A stretch of DNA of 33,792 nt from Alphaproteobacteria bacterium (GTDB lineage Bacteria > Pseudomonadota > Alphaproteobacteria > Sphingomonadales > Kordiimonadaceae). The notes under the pieces are model-generated. The model worked only from the letters and a program-made list of their open reading frames with translations. It had not been told where the DNA came from and did no database searches. The translations under genes and the position numbers were made by a program. The number at the start of each line of letters is the position of its first letter. Positions within the stretch are counted from its first letter, which is position 1. Positions 8,078 to 16,817 of this stretch are shown one piece after another. The stretch spans positions 1-33,792 of the forward strand of contig JABXIS010000093.1 of NCBI GenBank assembly GCA_013372975.1, written 5' to 3'.

Positions 8078-9181
8078 TTAGCGGCCAGTGGTTGCTTCTG
8101 CTGTCTGGCGCTGTTGCACCGGCTGGCCTTCACGCAAGCGCTCACCACCGCGGATCACAATACGGTCACCGCTATTGATACCACCGGTTACTGCAACCAG
8201 CGAACCTGTCGCTGCCCCTGTTGTTACCATCAGGCGCTCGGCTGTATTGTCTTCCTTCACACGGAAAACATAGGTGCCGTCGCGGCGCAGGATCAAGGCA
8301 TCACGTGGCACAGCCACGACTTCTTCCGGACGATTGGACGGCACACCAACCTGAAGCGCCGCGCCAACCACATACTGGCCGGCAGGCAAGGACACGCGCA
8401 GCTCCATTGTACGGCTCAGCGCGTCGCCCACAGGCACGAGGGCGCGAATGCGACTGTCTTTTAGCTGGGCATCTTCCCGCAGCACAACTTGTTGACCATC
8501 TGACAACACACGCGCAAGCGCTACTGGTGCTGTTGCAGACACTTCAAGATGCTCAGTGTCGACAAGGCGGGCAATCTGGCGACCCGGATTGGCATATTCA
8601 CCGATCTGGGCCAAACGCTCCACCACACGGCCAGGGAACGGCGCGCGCACTTTGGTGCGATCAAGGTCCACTTCGGCCTGCTCGGCAGCCACGCGGGCCT
8701 GCGCCAGTTCTTCCTGTGTCATCAACAGCGTGCTTTCCGCCTCTTCGAGGCGGCTTGCCGGGATATTGCTGTTAGAGGCCAGCTCCTGCAGGCGGGTCAG
8801 GTCACTTTGCAAATAGCGGATACGCGCCTCAAGGCGGGACACCTGGCTTTTGTTACGCTGGAGAGCAAGTTTCAGATTGCGATCATCGATCTCTGCGATC
8901 ACATCCCCTTCCTTCAGAAGAGTGCCTTCTGTAGCAATCCACGTAACACGACCCGAAATTTCAGCCGCGATCCGGCTGTCATTCAGGCTTACCACGGTAC
9001 CGGGCAAGTAAGATTGTGGGGCCATCATGGCATTGCTGGCTTCTGCCAATTCCACAAGTGCCGGCGGCATCTGGCGTTGCTGTTGTGCTTCGGCACTGCC
9101 TGCCATCAACCCTGTCGCGGCTGCGGCAAACATCAGCGCCCCCATCAGGGAAGTTGCTTTCTGTTTCAGTTGAATACTCAT
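8078..9181 (-). CDS. RND efflux periplasmic adaptor (membrane fusion protein)
   Basis: A 367-residue HlyD/AcrA-type adaptor. A cleavable signal peptide (about 1-32, ending AGSAEA) has no lipobox Cys, so the protein is probably soluble in the periplasm or tethered only by the pump. Domains in order: first lipoyl half (SGRVTWIATEGTLLKEGDVIAEID), an alpha-helical hairpin of about 70 residues rich in Gln, Glu and Arg, second lipoyl half (TKVRAPFPGRVVERLAQIGEYANPG), beta-barrel and membrane-proximal domains (VPRDALILRRDGTYVFRV). ATG 9181 is supported by a GAGG site. It follows the pump gene by 22 bp. No outer-membrane channel gene is present in the window. Confidence 0.93.
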   Translation of the reverse strand: MSIQLKQKATSLMGALMFAAAATGLMAGSAEAQQQRQMPPALVELAEASNAMMAPQSYLPGTVVSLNDSRIAAEISGRVTWIATEGTLLKEGDVIAEIDDRNLKLALQRNKSQVSRLEARIRYLQSDLTRLQELASNSNIPASRLEEAESTLLMTQEELAQARVAAEQAEVDLDRTKVRAPFPGRVVERLAQIGEYANPGRQIARLVDTEHLEVSATAPVALARVLSDGQQVVLREDAQLKDSRIRALVPVGDALSRTMELRVSLPAGQYVVGAALQVGVPSNRPEEVVAVPRDALILRRDGTYVFRVKEDNTAERLMVTTGAATGSLVAVTGGINSGDRIVIRGGERLREGQPVQQRQTAEATTGR

Positions 9182-9203
9182 GTTCTTGTCCTCGCGTTTA
9201 TAT

Positions 9204-12200
9204 TTATTCAGCTGGGTGCAGCGTACGACCGCCACGGAACAGCTTTGCCAACATGCCAAATTCGCGGAAGCGCAAGAGGCACGGCAGCAGCACCAGCGTA
9301 AAGATTGTTGAAACAGCCATCCCACCCACAATGGTGGTGGCCATGCCGCGATAAATATCGCTACCCGCGCCGGGGAACAGCACCAGCGGCAGCATACCCA
9401 TGATGGAGGTAAGCGTGCTCATGAAGATCGGGCGCAGACGCAGAGCCAAAGCACGTTCAACTGCCTCATCGCGTGTCAGGCCTTCGTCCTCGCCTGACCG
9501 GGTTTGAGCCACCAGGAGGATGGCGTTGTTGACCACCAATCCAAGCAAGATGATAAAGCCGATCATCGTCAGCAGATCGAGCGGCGCAAAGGAGATCAGG
9601 TTAAGGATCCACAGCGCCAGCACACCGCCTACTGTGGCAAGCGGGATAGTGATAACCACGAAGAGGGCATCTTTCGCAGACCGGAACAGCGCCGCCAAAA
9701 TCATGAACAGCAGGCCAAGCGCCAGCACGAAGTTCATGGTCAGCGAGCCAACGGCGCGCTCGAGGGCGTCCGCACTGCCACCATAGCTGATCGTTCCATC
9801 AGCTGGCATCAATGGCCGCAGTTCTGGCTCAACTTTCTCTTTCAGAATGGCAACCATGTCCTCAAGCGCCATACCTTCCGGCTGGTTGATATTGAGGGTT
9901 ACAGTCCGCTTGCGATCCACCCGTTGCACGAAGGTTGGGCCCACACCGCGTTCGATGGAAACAAGGTCACCCAGCAGTACCGTACCGCCACGTGGCGTTG
10001 CCACTGGCACGCTTTCAAGGGCTTCAGGCTCAGACCAGTCTTGAGACTTGAGGATCATATCCACCCGGCGTTCGCCATCGAAATGTTCGCCAAGCCACAA
10101 CCCGTCACCCAGAGCCCGCACAATACGCGCCACATCCTGGCGGCTGTAGCCAACCTCCGCGAGACGGCGATCATTAGGAATGATTTTCAGCTCTGGAGAT
10201 ACAACATTGGGATCAGGGTTTGGCTGCGCACGCGCACCCGGCAGGGCTTCCTGCACAAGCTGCATCGCTGTCATCGTTGCATCACGCATGCCATCCATAT
10301 CTCGGGACTGAAGATGAAGCTGCACAGACCCGTTGCCGCCAAAACCACCAAACAGGTTACCCTGCTGACCAAAGGCGAATACATCCGGGAAACCTGCGAG
10401 GATTTCCTCATTCACCAGTTTCTCGAGCTCTTTCACACGCTCCTGGTCTTTGGCGCGAATACCAAGGGAACCGCCTTGCCCGCCCGGGAAGGTAATGAAA
10501 TAATAATTGCGAAGCGCTGGTTCCTTTTCGCCACTCATATATGGTTTCAGGCGCTCTACGATGACGCTCACGATTTCACGGTCAATGGTTTCAACATTGG
10601 CGCCAGATGGGAAGGATACGAATGCATCCACGGCATCCCGTTTAACCGGCGGCAGATAGTTAAGGTTTGGCAACAGCCAGTAGCTCAGCCCAACAGCGCC
10701 AGCCATCAGGCCAACGATCAGGCCTACACGGCGCAGTGGATGGCCGGTCAAGGTCATCAACTTGCCGGCCCAGCGTTTGGCACGCGCACCTGCCGCTTCA
10801 TTGGCTGGCAGTTTCTTAAGCCAGCTTTCCGCTGCCACGGGCAGAACGGTCACGGCAACAATCAGGGACAGGCCAACACCGATGGCAATCGTGAGCGCCA
10901 GGTCAGCAAACAGCTGACCTTCCACATCCTTCAGGAACAGGATCGGCACAAAGATCGCGACTGTCGTGGTTGTAGAAGCCAGAAGCGCACCCCAAACCTG
11001 ATTGGCACCCAAGAGGGACGCCACACCCGGTTTTTCACCGCGTTCGCGCAAGCGCACGATATTTTCAAGCACAACAATCGCAGCATCAAGCACCATGCCA
11101 GTGGCGAATGCCAACCCCGCCAGCGATATCACATTCACGGTTCGACCAAACAGCGCCAGCACAATAACTGTGGTGAGCAAGCAAACCGGGATAGTCAATG
11201 CAATCAGCAGGGTTGCCCGCACCTGACGCAAGAACCACCACAACACACCCACTGCCAGAAGAATGCCGATCAACAGATTTGTCGAAAGCAAGTTAATCGC
11301 CCGTTTGATAAATACTGATGGGTCGAAAGATTTCTCGATTGCGATGCCGCGCTCTGCCAGCATGCCTGCATTGAGCTCATCAAGGCGCTCCGTCAGGCGA
11401 TCAATGGTGGCCAACACGTTAGCGCCGCTTTCACGGATCACCCGCATCCCAACGGCAGGATTGCCGTTTTGGTACACAACCTGCTGGGCGTCTGGCGGGC
11501 CTACCTCAACAGTGGCAATGTCACCCAGTGTTACCGGGCGGCCATCACGCCATTCCAGAATTTGTGCACGCAGCTCATCGGGCTCGTACCGGCCCTGGAA
11601 ATTCAGCATATAGCGACGACGGCCTACTTCCAGGAATCCGCCGGAACTATCTACTGTGCGGCCAACAAGGCGCACGATGCTATTGATATTCACACCCAGT
11701 TCGGCTGCGCGAACGGCATCAAACTCGACCGTCAACTGTTCGCCAAAGCCGGCACCTGCTTCAACAGAAATACGCGAAACGCCTTCAACACTTTCCAGAC
11801 GCGGCACCACTTCATCGCGGATAAAGCTGACATATTCATCCTGTGGCAAGGCACTGCCTTCCCGGAACTGGGTAAACAGATAGATCAGCGTTTCGCCTGT
11901 CGGGTTCCCGCCATTCATAAGGATCTGGGGGCGGTCGGCGTCAGCCGGCAAAGGCGGCAAGCGGTTGATCCGACTGATAACCTCCATCAGCGTGCGGTCC
12001 ATATCCGCCTCAAGAGCGAATTCCAGAGAGACAAATCCGAAACTGTTGTTGGAGAAAGATCGCATTTCTTCCATGCCAGGGATGCCCTGCATCACTTCTT
12101 CGATCGGCTCCACAATCTCGGATTCAATCTCGGATGGGCTCGCCCCGCGCCAGAAGATTTGAACCGCAAGCTGCGGACGCTCAATGGCTGGAAACAGTTG

Positions 12201-12302
12201 TACGGGAAGCTTGGTCAGCATCACTGCGCCAAGCACCAGCGCCATCGCGGCAATCACGATCACCGCGGCTGGGTTTTTCAGGCTTTTCTCTGTCAATTTC
12301 AT
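9204..12302 (-). CDS. RND efflux transporter permease
   Basis: A 1032-residue AcrB/MexB-like inner-membrane pump that exports substrates using the proton gradient. The N-terminus MKLTEKSLKNPAAVIVIAAM begins the first membrane helix, followed by LPVQLFPAIERPQLAVQIFW and the porter domain, TM2-TM6 (about 337-500), a second porter half and TM8-TM12. In TM4 the motif reads FATGMVLDAAIVVLEN, with one proton-relay Asp (D406) and Ala where AcrB has a second Asp, a variant seen in several RND subfamilies. ATG 12302 follows GAGGAA; in-frame codons upstream would only add a polar stretch. It is the first gene of the operon, an inverted order compared with the usual adaptor-then-pump layout. Confidence 0.95.
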   Translation of the reverse strand: MKLTEKSLKNPAAVIVIAAMALVLGAVMLTKLPVQLFPAIERPQLAVQIFWRGASPSEIESEIVEPIEEVMQGIPGMEEMRSFSNNSFGFVSLEFALEADMDRTLMEVISRINRLPPLPADADRPQILMNGGNPTGETLIYLFTQFREGSALPQDEYVSFIRDEVVPRLESVEGVSRISVEAGAGFGEQLTVEFDAVRAAELGVNINSIVRLVGRTVDSSGGFLEVGRRRYMLNFQGRYEPDELRAQILEWRDGRPVTLGDIATVEVGPPDAQQVVYQNGNPAVGMRVIRESGANVLATIDRLTERLDELNAGMLAERGIAIEKSFDPSVFIKRAINLLSTNLLIGILLAVGVLWWFLRQVRATLLIALTIPVCLLTTVIVLALFGRTVNVISLAGLAFATGMVLDAAIVVLENIVRLRERGEKPGVASLLGANQVWGALLASTTTTVAIFVPILFLKDVEGQLFADLALTIAIGVGLSLIVAVTVLPVAAESWLKKLPANEAAGARAKRWAGKLMTLTGHPLRRVGLIVGLMAGAVGLSYWLLPNLNYLPPVKRDAVDAFVSFPSGANVETIDREIVSVIVERLKPYMSGEKEPALRNYYFITFPGGQGGSLGIRAKDQERVKELEKLVNEEILAGFPDVFAFGQQGNLFGGFGGNGSVQLHLQSRDMDGMRDATMTAMQLVQEALPGARAQPNPDPNVVSPELKIIPNDRRLAEVGYSRQDVARIVRALGDGLWLGEHFDGERRVDMILKSQDWSEPEALESVPVATPRGGTVLLGDLVSIERGVGPTFVQRVDRKRTVTLNINQPEGMALEDMVAILKEKVEPELRPLMPADGTISYGGSADALERAVGSLTMNFVLALGLLFMILAALFRSAKDALFVVITIPLATVGGVLALWILNLISFAPLDLLTMIGFIILLGLVVNNAILLVAQTRSGEDEGLTRDEAVERALALRLRPIFMSTLTSIMGMLPLVLFPGAGSDIYRGMATTIVGGMAVSTIFTLVLLPCLLRFREFGMLAKLFRGGRTLHPAE

Positions 12303-12361
12303 GGATCGGGTTCCTCGCGTCGTATCCATTTGTGTCGTTACCACGCGGTATGAACCGTTAT

Positions 12362-12367
12362 ATTATA
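12362..12367 (-). promoter_or_regulatory. Putative -10 box of the RND operon
   Basis: A perfect TATAAT lies on the minus strand 60 bp before the pump start. No good -35 is visible at 16-18 bp (TCCGTC at 17 bp), so it may need an activator, perhaps the operon's own LytTR regulator. Confidence 0.4.
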
Positions 12368-12415
12368 ATGCGAAACCCTTGTGCGACGGATCGCCTGACG
12401 CTTGCGATAAAATGC

Positions 12416-12438
12416 AAAAAAGGGCCCAGACGGGCCCT
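12416..12438 (-). terminator. Rho-independent terminator
   Basis: On the minus strand AGGGCCC, a GTCT loop and GGGCCCT form a 7-bp perfect GC-rich stem followed by a run of T. It lies 31 bp after the stop of the small exported protein gene and separates it from the RND operon. Confidence 0.85.
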
Positions 12439-12469
12439 CACTCACAGCTAATCTTTTGATATATCGACG

Positions 12470-12916
12470 CTAATTCGACTCGGATTTTTCTGCTGCTTTC
12501 TCATCAGCAGACTTCTTGGCATATTCCTCAAAGTCGCCCAAGCCACAGCTGCCCCACTGGCGCCCAAAACTATCCAGAACCGTAATAATTTCATTCCGGC
12601 AAAGCTGCGCGATAGACGTGCTATACATAAAACGCTCTTCACGTTCGAGGCCGTTGCACTGATGGGACATCTTGTTCATATAAGCGCGCTTGCCAACACC
12701 TTTAAAGAAGATGGTTTTATCATCGATGATACGGGAATCCCGCAAAAACCTCAGGGAAACGCAGCTCTTGGTTTCGCCCGTTGGTTTGTAATCTTCCATG
12801 ATTTTCGCCAGGCGTTTTTCGCCACGCGTCATCTTGTCTTCTTCATCCGACACCGCGCCGGTGCTCAAACTAATCGCGGTGATCATCGCTGTTGAGAATA
12901 GAGTTTTATAATTCAT
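12470..12916 (-). CDS. Small exported protein, DUF6491-like
   Basis: A 148-residue protein with a likely signal peptide (about 1-23, MNYKTLFSTAMITAISLSTG). The mature part has a Cys in ETKSCVSLRFLRDSRIIDDKTIFF, a second in MSHQCNGLER, a third in IAQLCRNEIITVLD and a fourth in WGSCGLGDFEEYAKK, so two disulfides are possible in the periplasm. The layout of C-x-R-I-D strand, K/R-A-Y, C-x-GL and LCR-x-D/E-I-x-V resembles the DUF6491 family known mostly from alphaproteobacteria, a recollection not checked here. Function is unknown. ATG 12916 is preferred to a GTG at 12928. The gene is followed by its own strong terminator, so it is probably monocistronic. Confidence 0.72.
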   Translation of the reverse strand: MNYKTLFSTAMITAISLSTGAVSDEEDKMTRGEKRLAKIMEDYKPTGETKSCVSLRFLRDSRIIDDKTIFFKGVGKRAYMNKMSHQCNGLEREERFMYSTSIAQLCRNEIITVLDSFGRQWGSCGLGDFEEYAKKSADEKAAEKSESN

Positions 12917-13002
12917 GTTATTTCTCACTTATGGCAACTTTCCCGGATACGGTACATCTTGCAGCCTGAATATCAGGTGAACAGCGGGTGACGCAATGTT
13001 TG

Positions 13003-13518
13003 TCACATCACATTATCGAGTTCTTGCTGCATCAGGATACGCAAATCAGCACCAAGACGCGCTAGCGCGATCTGCTCGTCTTTACCCACACGCTGGAGAC
13101 TATCATCAAAGGCCAATCCGTGCACCTGGGCCACCTGCAACAAATAAGCGACAAAGGCATCAGCCCTTGCCCTGATTATCCAAGAAAACGGCCCAACGGG
13201 TACACCACGCGCATCGCAAAGGCCTTTGAATGTGCTTACCAGGTGCGGCAAAAGGCTGCCACCAATGCGCCGCAGCCCTACGCAGAAGGCTGCAAACGGC
13301 GGCAATTCCTCTTCGGGGGTATCATCGTCTTCATCTTCTTGCTGGCAGGATGCTACTGACTCCAGCTGCTTGACCATATCTTCCAGTTCATGATCCAGCT
13401 TGTCGGCAATGCTATCCGCCACCTGTTGTTCGGCAGGGCTGAGGACAGCACGGCCCGACGCCTCAAGCCCGCGAAGGCTGGCGCTGAGAAAATCAATAAT
13501 GGTGGCTTGTTCGCCCAT
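13003..13518 (-). CDS. Hypothetical protein with a DUF-like helical fold
   Basis: A 171-residue protein that I do not recognise. It starts at ATG 13518, with GAGGG 5 nt upstream (a TTG at 13530 is in frame but poorer). It is largely helical with an acidic low-complexity linker (QQEDEDDDTPEEELPP, about residues 61-77). A hydrophobic Gly/Leu-rich part (FAAFCVGLRRIGGSLLPHLVSTF) follows, then a C-terminal helical region. It has no signal peptide or convincing membrane helix. Divergent from the DUF1295 gene, with palindromes in the shared upstream region. The acidic linker and two Cys (residue 60 region and CVG) are the only notable points. Confidence 0.65.
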   Translation of the reverse strand: MGEQATIIDFLSASLRGLEASGRAVLSPAEQQVADSIADKLDHELEDMVKQLESVASCQQEDEDDDTPEEELPPFAAFCVGLRRIGGSLLPHLVSTFKGLCDARGVPVGPFSWIIRARADAFVAYLLQVAQVHGLAFDDSLQRVGKDEQIALARLGADLRILMQQELDNVM

Positions 13519-13587
13519 AGCATCCCTCAATCTTCAGCCTTCATATACCGCGCGCAGGCAATTCCGCCAACAATCTTCACAAAATTG

Positions 13588-13622
13588 GTCGCATTATGCC
13601 GACCTTTTGGCCAATATTGGCC
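13588..13622. promoter_or_regulatory. Two dyads in the divergent promoter region
   Basis: GGCCAATATTGGCC at 13609-13622 is a perfect 14-bp palindrome ending 20 bp before the DUF1295 start. Next to it (about 13587-13604) GGTCGCAT and ATGCCGACC form a near-perfect inverted repeat. They could be operators shared by the divergent hypothetical and DUF1295 genes. No regulator is identified. Confidence 0.4.
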
Positions 13623-13642
13623 TTCAAAGGGGAGTTTTTGAT

Positions 13643-14410
13643 ATGGCAGATCTGTATTTCGTTGCGGCTCAAGCACTTGGGGTTGCTCTCATATTGTTGT
13701 GGGGCCTCAGCATTATCCGGAAACACGTAAGTTTTATCGACGCCTTTTGGGGAGCAGGCTTTATTGTGGCTGCACTGGCTGCAGCCAGTACCTTGTCGGG
13801 ATTGGGCGAGGCGCAGTTCCTGGCAATGATCCTCCTGTTCCTGTGGGGTGGGAGGTTATCGGTATATTTGCTACGCCGGTATCTCACACATGGGGAAGAC
13901 GCCCGATACATCAAAATCATCGGCGAGCGCACAGGCATTTCCCGCCATATCTTTTCCCTTTGGTTCGTGTTTGGCCTTCAGGGCATTCTTATCCTGATCA
14001 TTGTTGCACCCGTTATCGGGCTATTGGCAGAACCACCAAAGGCGATCGATAGCATGGTCCTTTTGGGGGCCGCGGTATGGTTGTTGGGCGTGTTCTTTGA
14101 ATGGGTCGGTGATTGGCAGCTTGGCCGCTTCAAAGCTGACCCGGAAAATGCCGACAAGGTATTGGACACGGGCCTTTGGGCCTGGACCCGGCACCCCAAC
14201 TATTTTGGTGATGCCTGCGTATGGTGGGGGCTGTGGCTGATCGGCCATGACCTGACACTTGTTTTCGCACCCGTTGTCATGAGTTTCCTGCTCATGAAAT
14301 GGTCAGGCGTTCCGCTTTTGGAGCGAGGATTGAAAAAGCGGCGGCCCGGATATGAAGACTATATCAAACGCACAAGCGCCTTCTTTCCCATGCCGCCAAA
14401 GAAAGGCTAA
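13643..14410 (+). CDS. DUF1295 membrane protein (steroid 5-alpha-reductase-like)
   Basis: A 255-residue membrane protein of the DUF1295 family, related in fold to steroid 5-alpha-reductases and isoprenylcysteine methyltransferases. Family features are KHVSFIDAFWGAGFI near the N-terminus, GGRLSVYLLRRYLTHGEDARY, and the C-terminal GLWAWTRHPNYFGDACVWWGLWL with ERGLKKRRPGYEDYIKRTSAFFP, which would contact a NAD(P)H-like cofactor. About seven membrane helices are visible. ATG 13643 has AAGGGGAG upstream; longer in-frame readings are not supported. The substrate is unknown. It ends 3 bp from the convergent binding-protein gene. Confidence 0.9.
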   Translation: MADLYFVAAQALGVALILLWGLSIIRKHVSFIDAFWGAGFIVAALAAASTLSGLGEAQFLAMILLFLWGGRLSVYLLRRYLTHGEDARYIKIIGERTGISRHIFSLWFVFGLQGILILIIVAPVIGLLAEPPKAIDSMVLLGAAVWLLGVFFEWVGDWQLGRFKADPENADKVLDTGLWAWTRHPNYFGDACVWWGLWLIGHDLTLVFAPVVMSFLLMKWSGVPLLERGLKKRRPGYEDYIKRTSAFFPMPPKKG

Positions 14411-14413
14411 AGC

Positions 14414-15172
14414 TTAATCCTGCTGGCAGGGGCCGTCAGGGCAGACCGGGCCTTTCTGCAGCAAAATCTGGTCCATTCTATCGGTCAGGCTGGTTGGAGT
14501 AGTGTGGGTGCAGCCCAGAAAGAACAACACATGATCCTGCATATCCGACAGGTCTGACCGGATCTTAAGACTGTTTTCAAAACCGTATTTGGGCACAAGG
14601 CGCTCGAATGTTGGCGCTGTCGCCAACAAATAATCGGCCTTGCCTTCAACGATATCGCGCATAGCACGCAGTGTCGGATCCGGCGAAACAATCAGCTCAT
14701 GCCCTTCGAGGATCTTGTCAACGATGGGACCATAGGATGTGTTTTTCTGCAGCATCCCTGTCAGGTCACCATCTTCCAGCATATCCTGAAGGCTGTCATG
14801 AACCATCCGGCCATCATCTTTGCGTACAGCAACGGCAATACCATAATCTTTACCTATCGGCACACTGAAGCGCAAAAAGGACCTTCGTTCCGGAATATCG
14901 AACAAACCAACGCCGCACACATTGGGCGGCTTGCGCTTCAACAGAGGTATTTGCTGTTCCCACGGAATATATTGCCAGTTGATAGTAATTCCGGCCTCAT
15001 CGCCAACCTGATTGAGGTGATGTGCCAAAAACCCTTCAACACCATTTGATGTAGAAACAACATAGGGTTCCAGATCGCTGAACAACAGGGTCAGTGTATC
15101 CGAGGCGCGCGCGGCCACCGGGGCCAGAGCCAACCCCAGAATGATACTTGAAAGCGACAGTATTTTGCGCAC
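14414..15172 (-). CDS. Periplasmic substrate-binding protein (SBP_bac_3-like)
   Basis: A 252-residue exported protein with a signal peptide (about 1-23, ending PVAARA). The mature part has the two-lobe layout of family 3 solute-binding proteins: LLFSDLEPYVVSTSNGVEGFLAHHLNQVGDEAGITINW at the start, a hinge with FSVPIGKDYGIAVAV and MLQKNTSYGPIV, and VEGKADYLLATAPTFE near the second lobe. Cys residues at the C-terminus (GPVCPDGPCQQD) could form a disulfide. It starts with GTG 15172 after GGGAAAG. It lies 97 bp downstream of a sensor kinase gene on the same strand and no permease or ATPase is nearby. It may therefore present a ligand to the kinase rather than feed a transporter, which is inference. 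Confidence 0.85.
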   Translation of the reverse strand: MRKILSLSSIILGLALAPVAARASDTLTLLFSDLEPYVVSTSNGVEGFLAHHLNQVGDEAGITINWQYIPWEQQIPLLKRKPPNVCGVGLFDIPERRSFLRFSVPIGKDYGIAVAVRKDDGRMVHDSLQDMLEDGDLTGMLQKNTSYGPIVDKILEGHELIVSPDPTLRAMRDIVEGKADYLLATAPTFERLVPKYGFENSLKIRSDLSDMQDHVLFFLGCTHTTPTSLTDRMDQILLQKGPVCPDGPCQQD

Positions 15173-15269
15173 CCACTTTCCCTTCCGACCACTCAGGAAA
15201 TGTCCAGAAGGGGCTAGGCTAGCGCGCTGACCTTTCCAAAAGGTTTATAGGCCAAGGTAAGGCTGTGCC

Positions 15270-16817
15270 CTAAACGTTCTCTTTTGCCTTTTCCATTGGG
15301 AATTTCAGGGTCACACAGGTGCCCTCTCCTGGCGCGGATCTGATATCAAACCGCCCCTCCATCAATCGCATAAATCGCACCACAAGCGGCAGGCCCAACC
15401 CTGTGCCTGCATGCTTGGTTTCGAGGCCAGTCGGCACCTGACCAAAAAGCTCCAATGCTTTCTCAAGTTGGTCTTCGGTCATGCCTGGGCCGTCATCAGC
15501 GACAGAGAGCGTGTACCAAGGCGGGCTTACATCACCGGTCACTCGGATATGCCCACCCTCAGGCGTATATTTCACAGCATTTGAAAGAATATTCAGGAGG
15601 ACCTGCCGCGTTACCCGCTCATCGGCAAAAATATCGGCATTTTCCACGGTCATGGATACCTGAATATTTTTGTCTTCCGCCATGGTGTGTATAAATTCTT
15701 CGCTTGAAGAAACAATTTCCTTGATATGCAACATCTTCGGGAACATCTCGAAACCGCCGGCTTCCAGTTTGGACATGTCCAGTATGTCATTGATGATGGA
15801 AAGAAGGTGCGCCCCGCTTTCCCTGATCAGCTGAACATATTGTTTGTTTTTCTCGCCCTCTACCTTGCCGAACATCTCAAGGGAAAGGATTTCAGAAAAT
15901 CCGATAATCGCATTCAAAGGTGTCCGAACCTCATGGCTTGTGGAAGCAAGAAACTCGGATTTTGCGCGGTCTGCCGCTTCCACTTTTGCGAGGGTCTCAC
16001 GCACCTGGGCTAAAAATTTACGGCTAAGAAAGCCAATAATCAGCAACATGCCAAGCGTAGGCCAGACAAGCGTGATCAAAAGATCGGTTCCTGCACGAGT
16101 TGGAGACCACGATATCCGCCCCACTGGCTCTCCCAGAGGTGTCAGGCCCAGATCAATGTTGGGGGACCGGGCCTTGTCTGCGCCATGATACTGAAGTTGT
16201 TCGAGGGTATATTCCGTTCCGACCTCAGCCAGAATGGCAGGCGTAATCTCCGAGATAAACACCAGCACGGGGCGTGGTGAAGAGAAAAAGGATTCGGAGA
16301 CATTCGAAGCATATCCAAGCCCCGTCGTAAACATACTGGCCCCAAAGGCATAAAGCCGTCCATCATGCACAAGCATGCCCTTGGTGCTTTGCGGTTGGTC
16401 AATTTCAGGAAGTTCTTGCGTCCGGAGAGCCTGCCAAAGCCCCATATTCAAAAATTCAATCTCTGAAGGCAGCCCATCCTTAATGTGGCTGAAAATGGGG
16501 TCACCGTCGGTGCCCACCACCACCACACCAACAACACGATTGTAGGTGTAGGTTGTTTCTGCAATCGATTCGATCAACCATCTTTCGTCGTATTCCAAGA
16601 CAACATTCTTAACAGCAGCGTCCCACCAGGCGTTATCCTCAGCCAGAAGCTCAAGCGTCCGACAATATTGATCCATCACCGATTGAAGTTTCTGGCGTTC
16701 CGCCGCGATGGAGCTTTTGTCTTGCAAGTAGGCAAGGAAACCGGCAAGGGAGAAATACCCAAGCATACAAAGCAGCATAGCCGTGAAAATGGGTCGCACG
16801 AACTGGCGAACGTCCAT
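15270..16817 (-). CDS. CHASE4-type sensor histidine kinase
   Basis: A 515-residue membrane kinase. TM1 is at about 9-30. A periplasmic domain of about 210 residues begins with the CHASE4-like helix and DNAWWDAAVKN motif, and TM2 is at about 246-264. The cytoplasmic part has HisKA (ASTSHEVRTPLNAIIGFSEIL, phospho-acceptor H295) and HATPase_c with N box (LLNILSNAVKYTPEGG), DDGPGMTED and GTGLGLPLVVRFM. No receiver domain is fused and no response regulator gene is adjacent, so it is an orphan kinase with an unknown partner. ATG 16817 follows GGAGGAAC. The downstream gene encodes a periplasmic binding protein that may belong with it. Confidence 0.92.
   Translation of the reverse strand: MDVRQFVRPIFTAMLLCMLGYFSLAGFLAYLQDKSSIAAERQKLQSVMDQYCRTLELLAEDNAWWDAAVKNVVLEYDERWLIESIAETTYTYNRVVGVVVVGTDGDPIFSHIKDGLPSEIEFLNMGLWQALRTQELPEIDQPQSTKGMLVHDGRLYAFGASMFTTGLGYASNVSESFFSSPRPVLVFISEITPAILAEVGTEYTLEQLQYHGADKARSPNIDLGLTPLGEPVGRISWSPTRAGTDLLITLVWPTLGMLLIIGFLSRKFLAQVRETLAKVEAADRAKSEFLASTSHEVRTPLNAIIGFSEILSLEMFGKVEGEKNKQYVQLIRESGAHLLSIINDILDMSKLEAGGFEMFPKMLHIKEIVSSSEEFIHTMAEDKNIQVSMTVENADIFADERVTRQVLLNILSNAVKYTPEGGHIRVTGDVSPPWYTLSVADDGPGMTEDQLEKALELFGQVPTGLETKHAGTGLGLPLVVRFMRLMEGRFDIRSAPGEGTCVTLKFPMEKAKENV

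Noticed and set aside
9504-11318. 604-codon plus-strand frame inside the RND gene
   Set aside because: Antisense shadow of a certain pump gene; His/Gln-rich composition typical of such shadows.
11469-12353. 294-codon plus-strand frame opposite the pump N-terminus
   Set aside because: Antisense shadow; no ribosome binding site or family resemblance.
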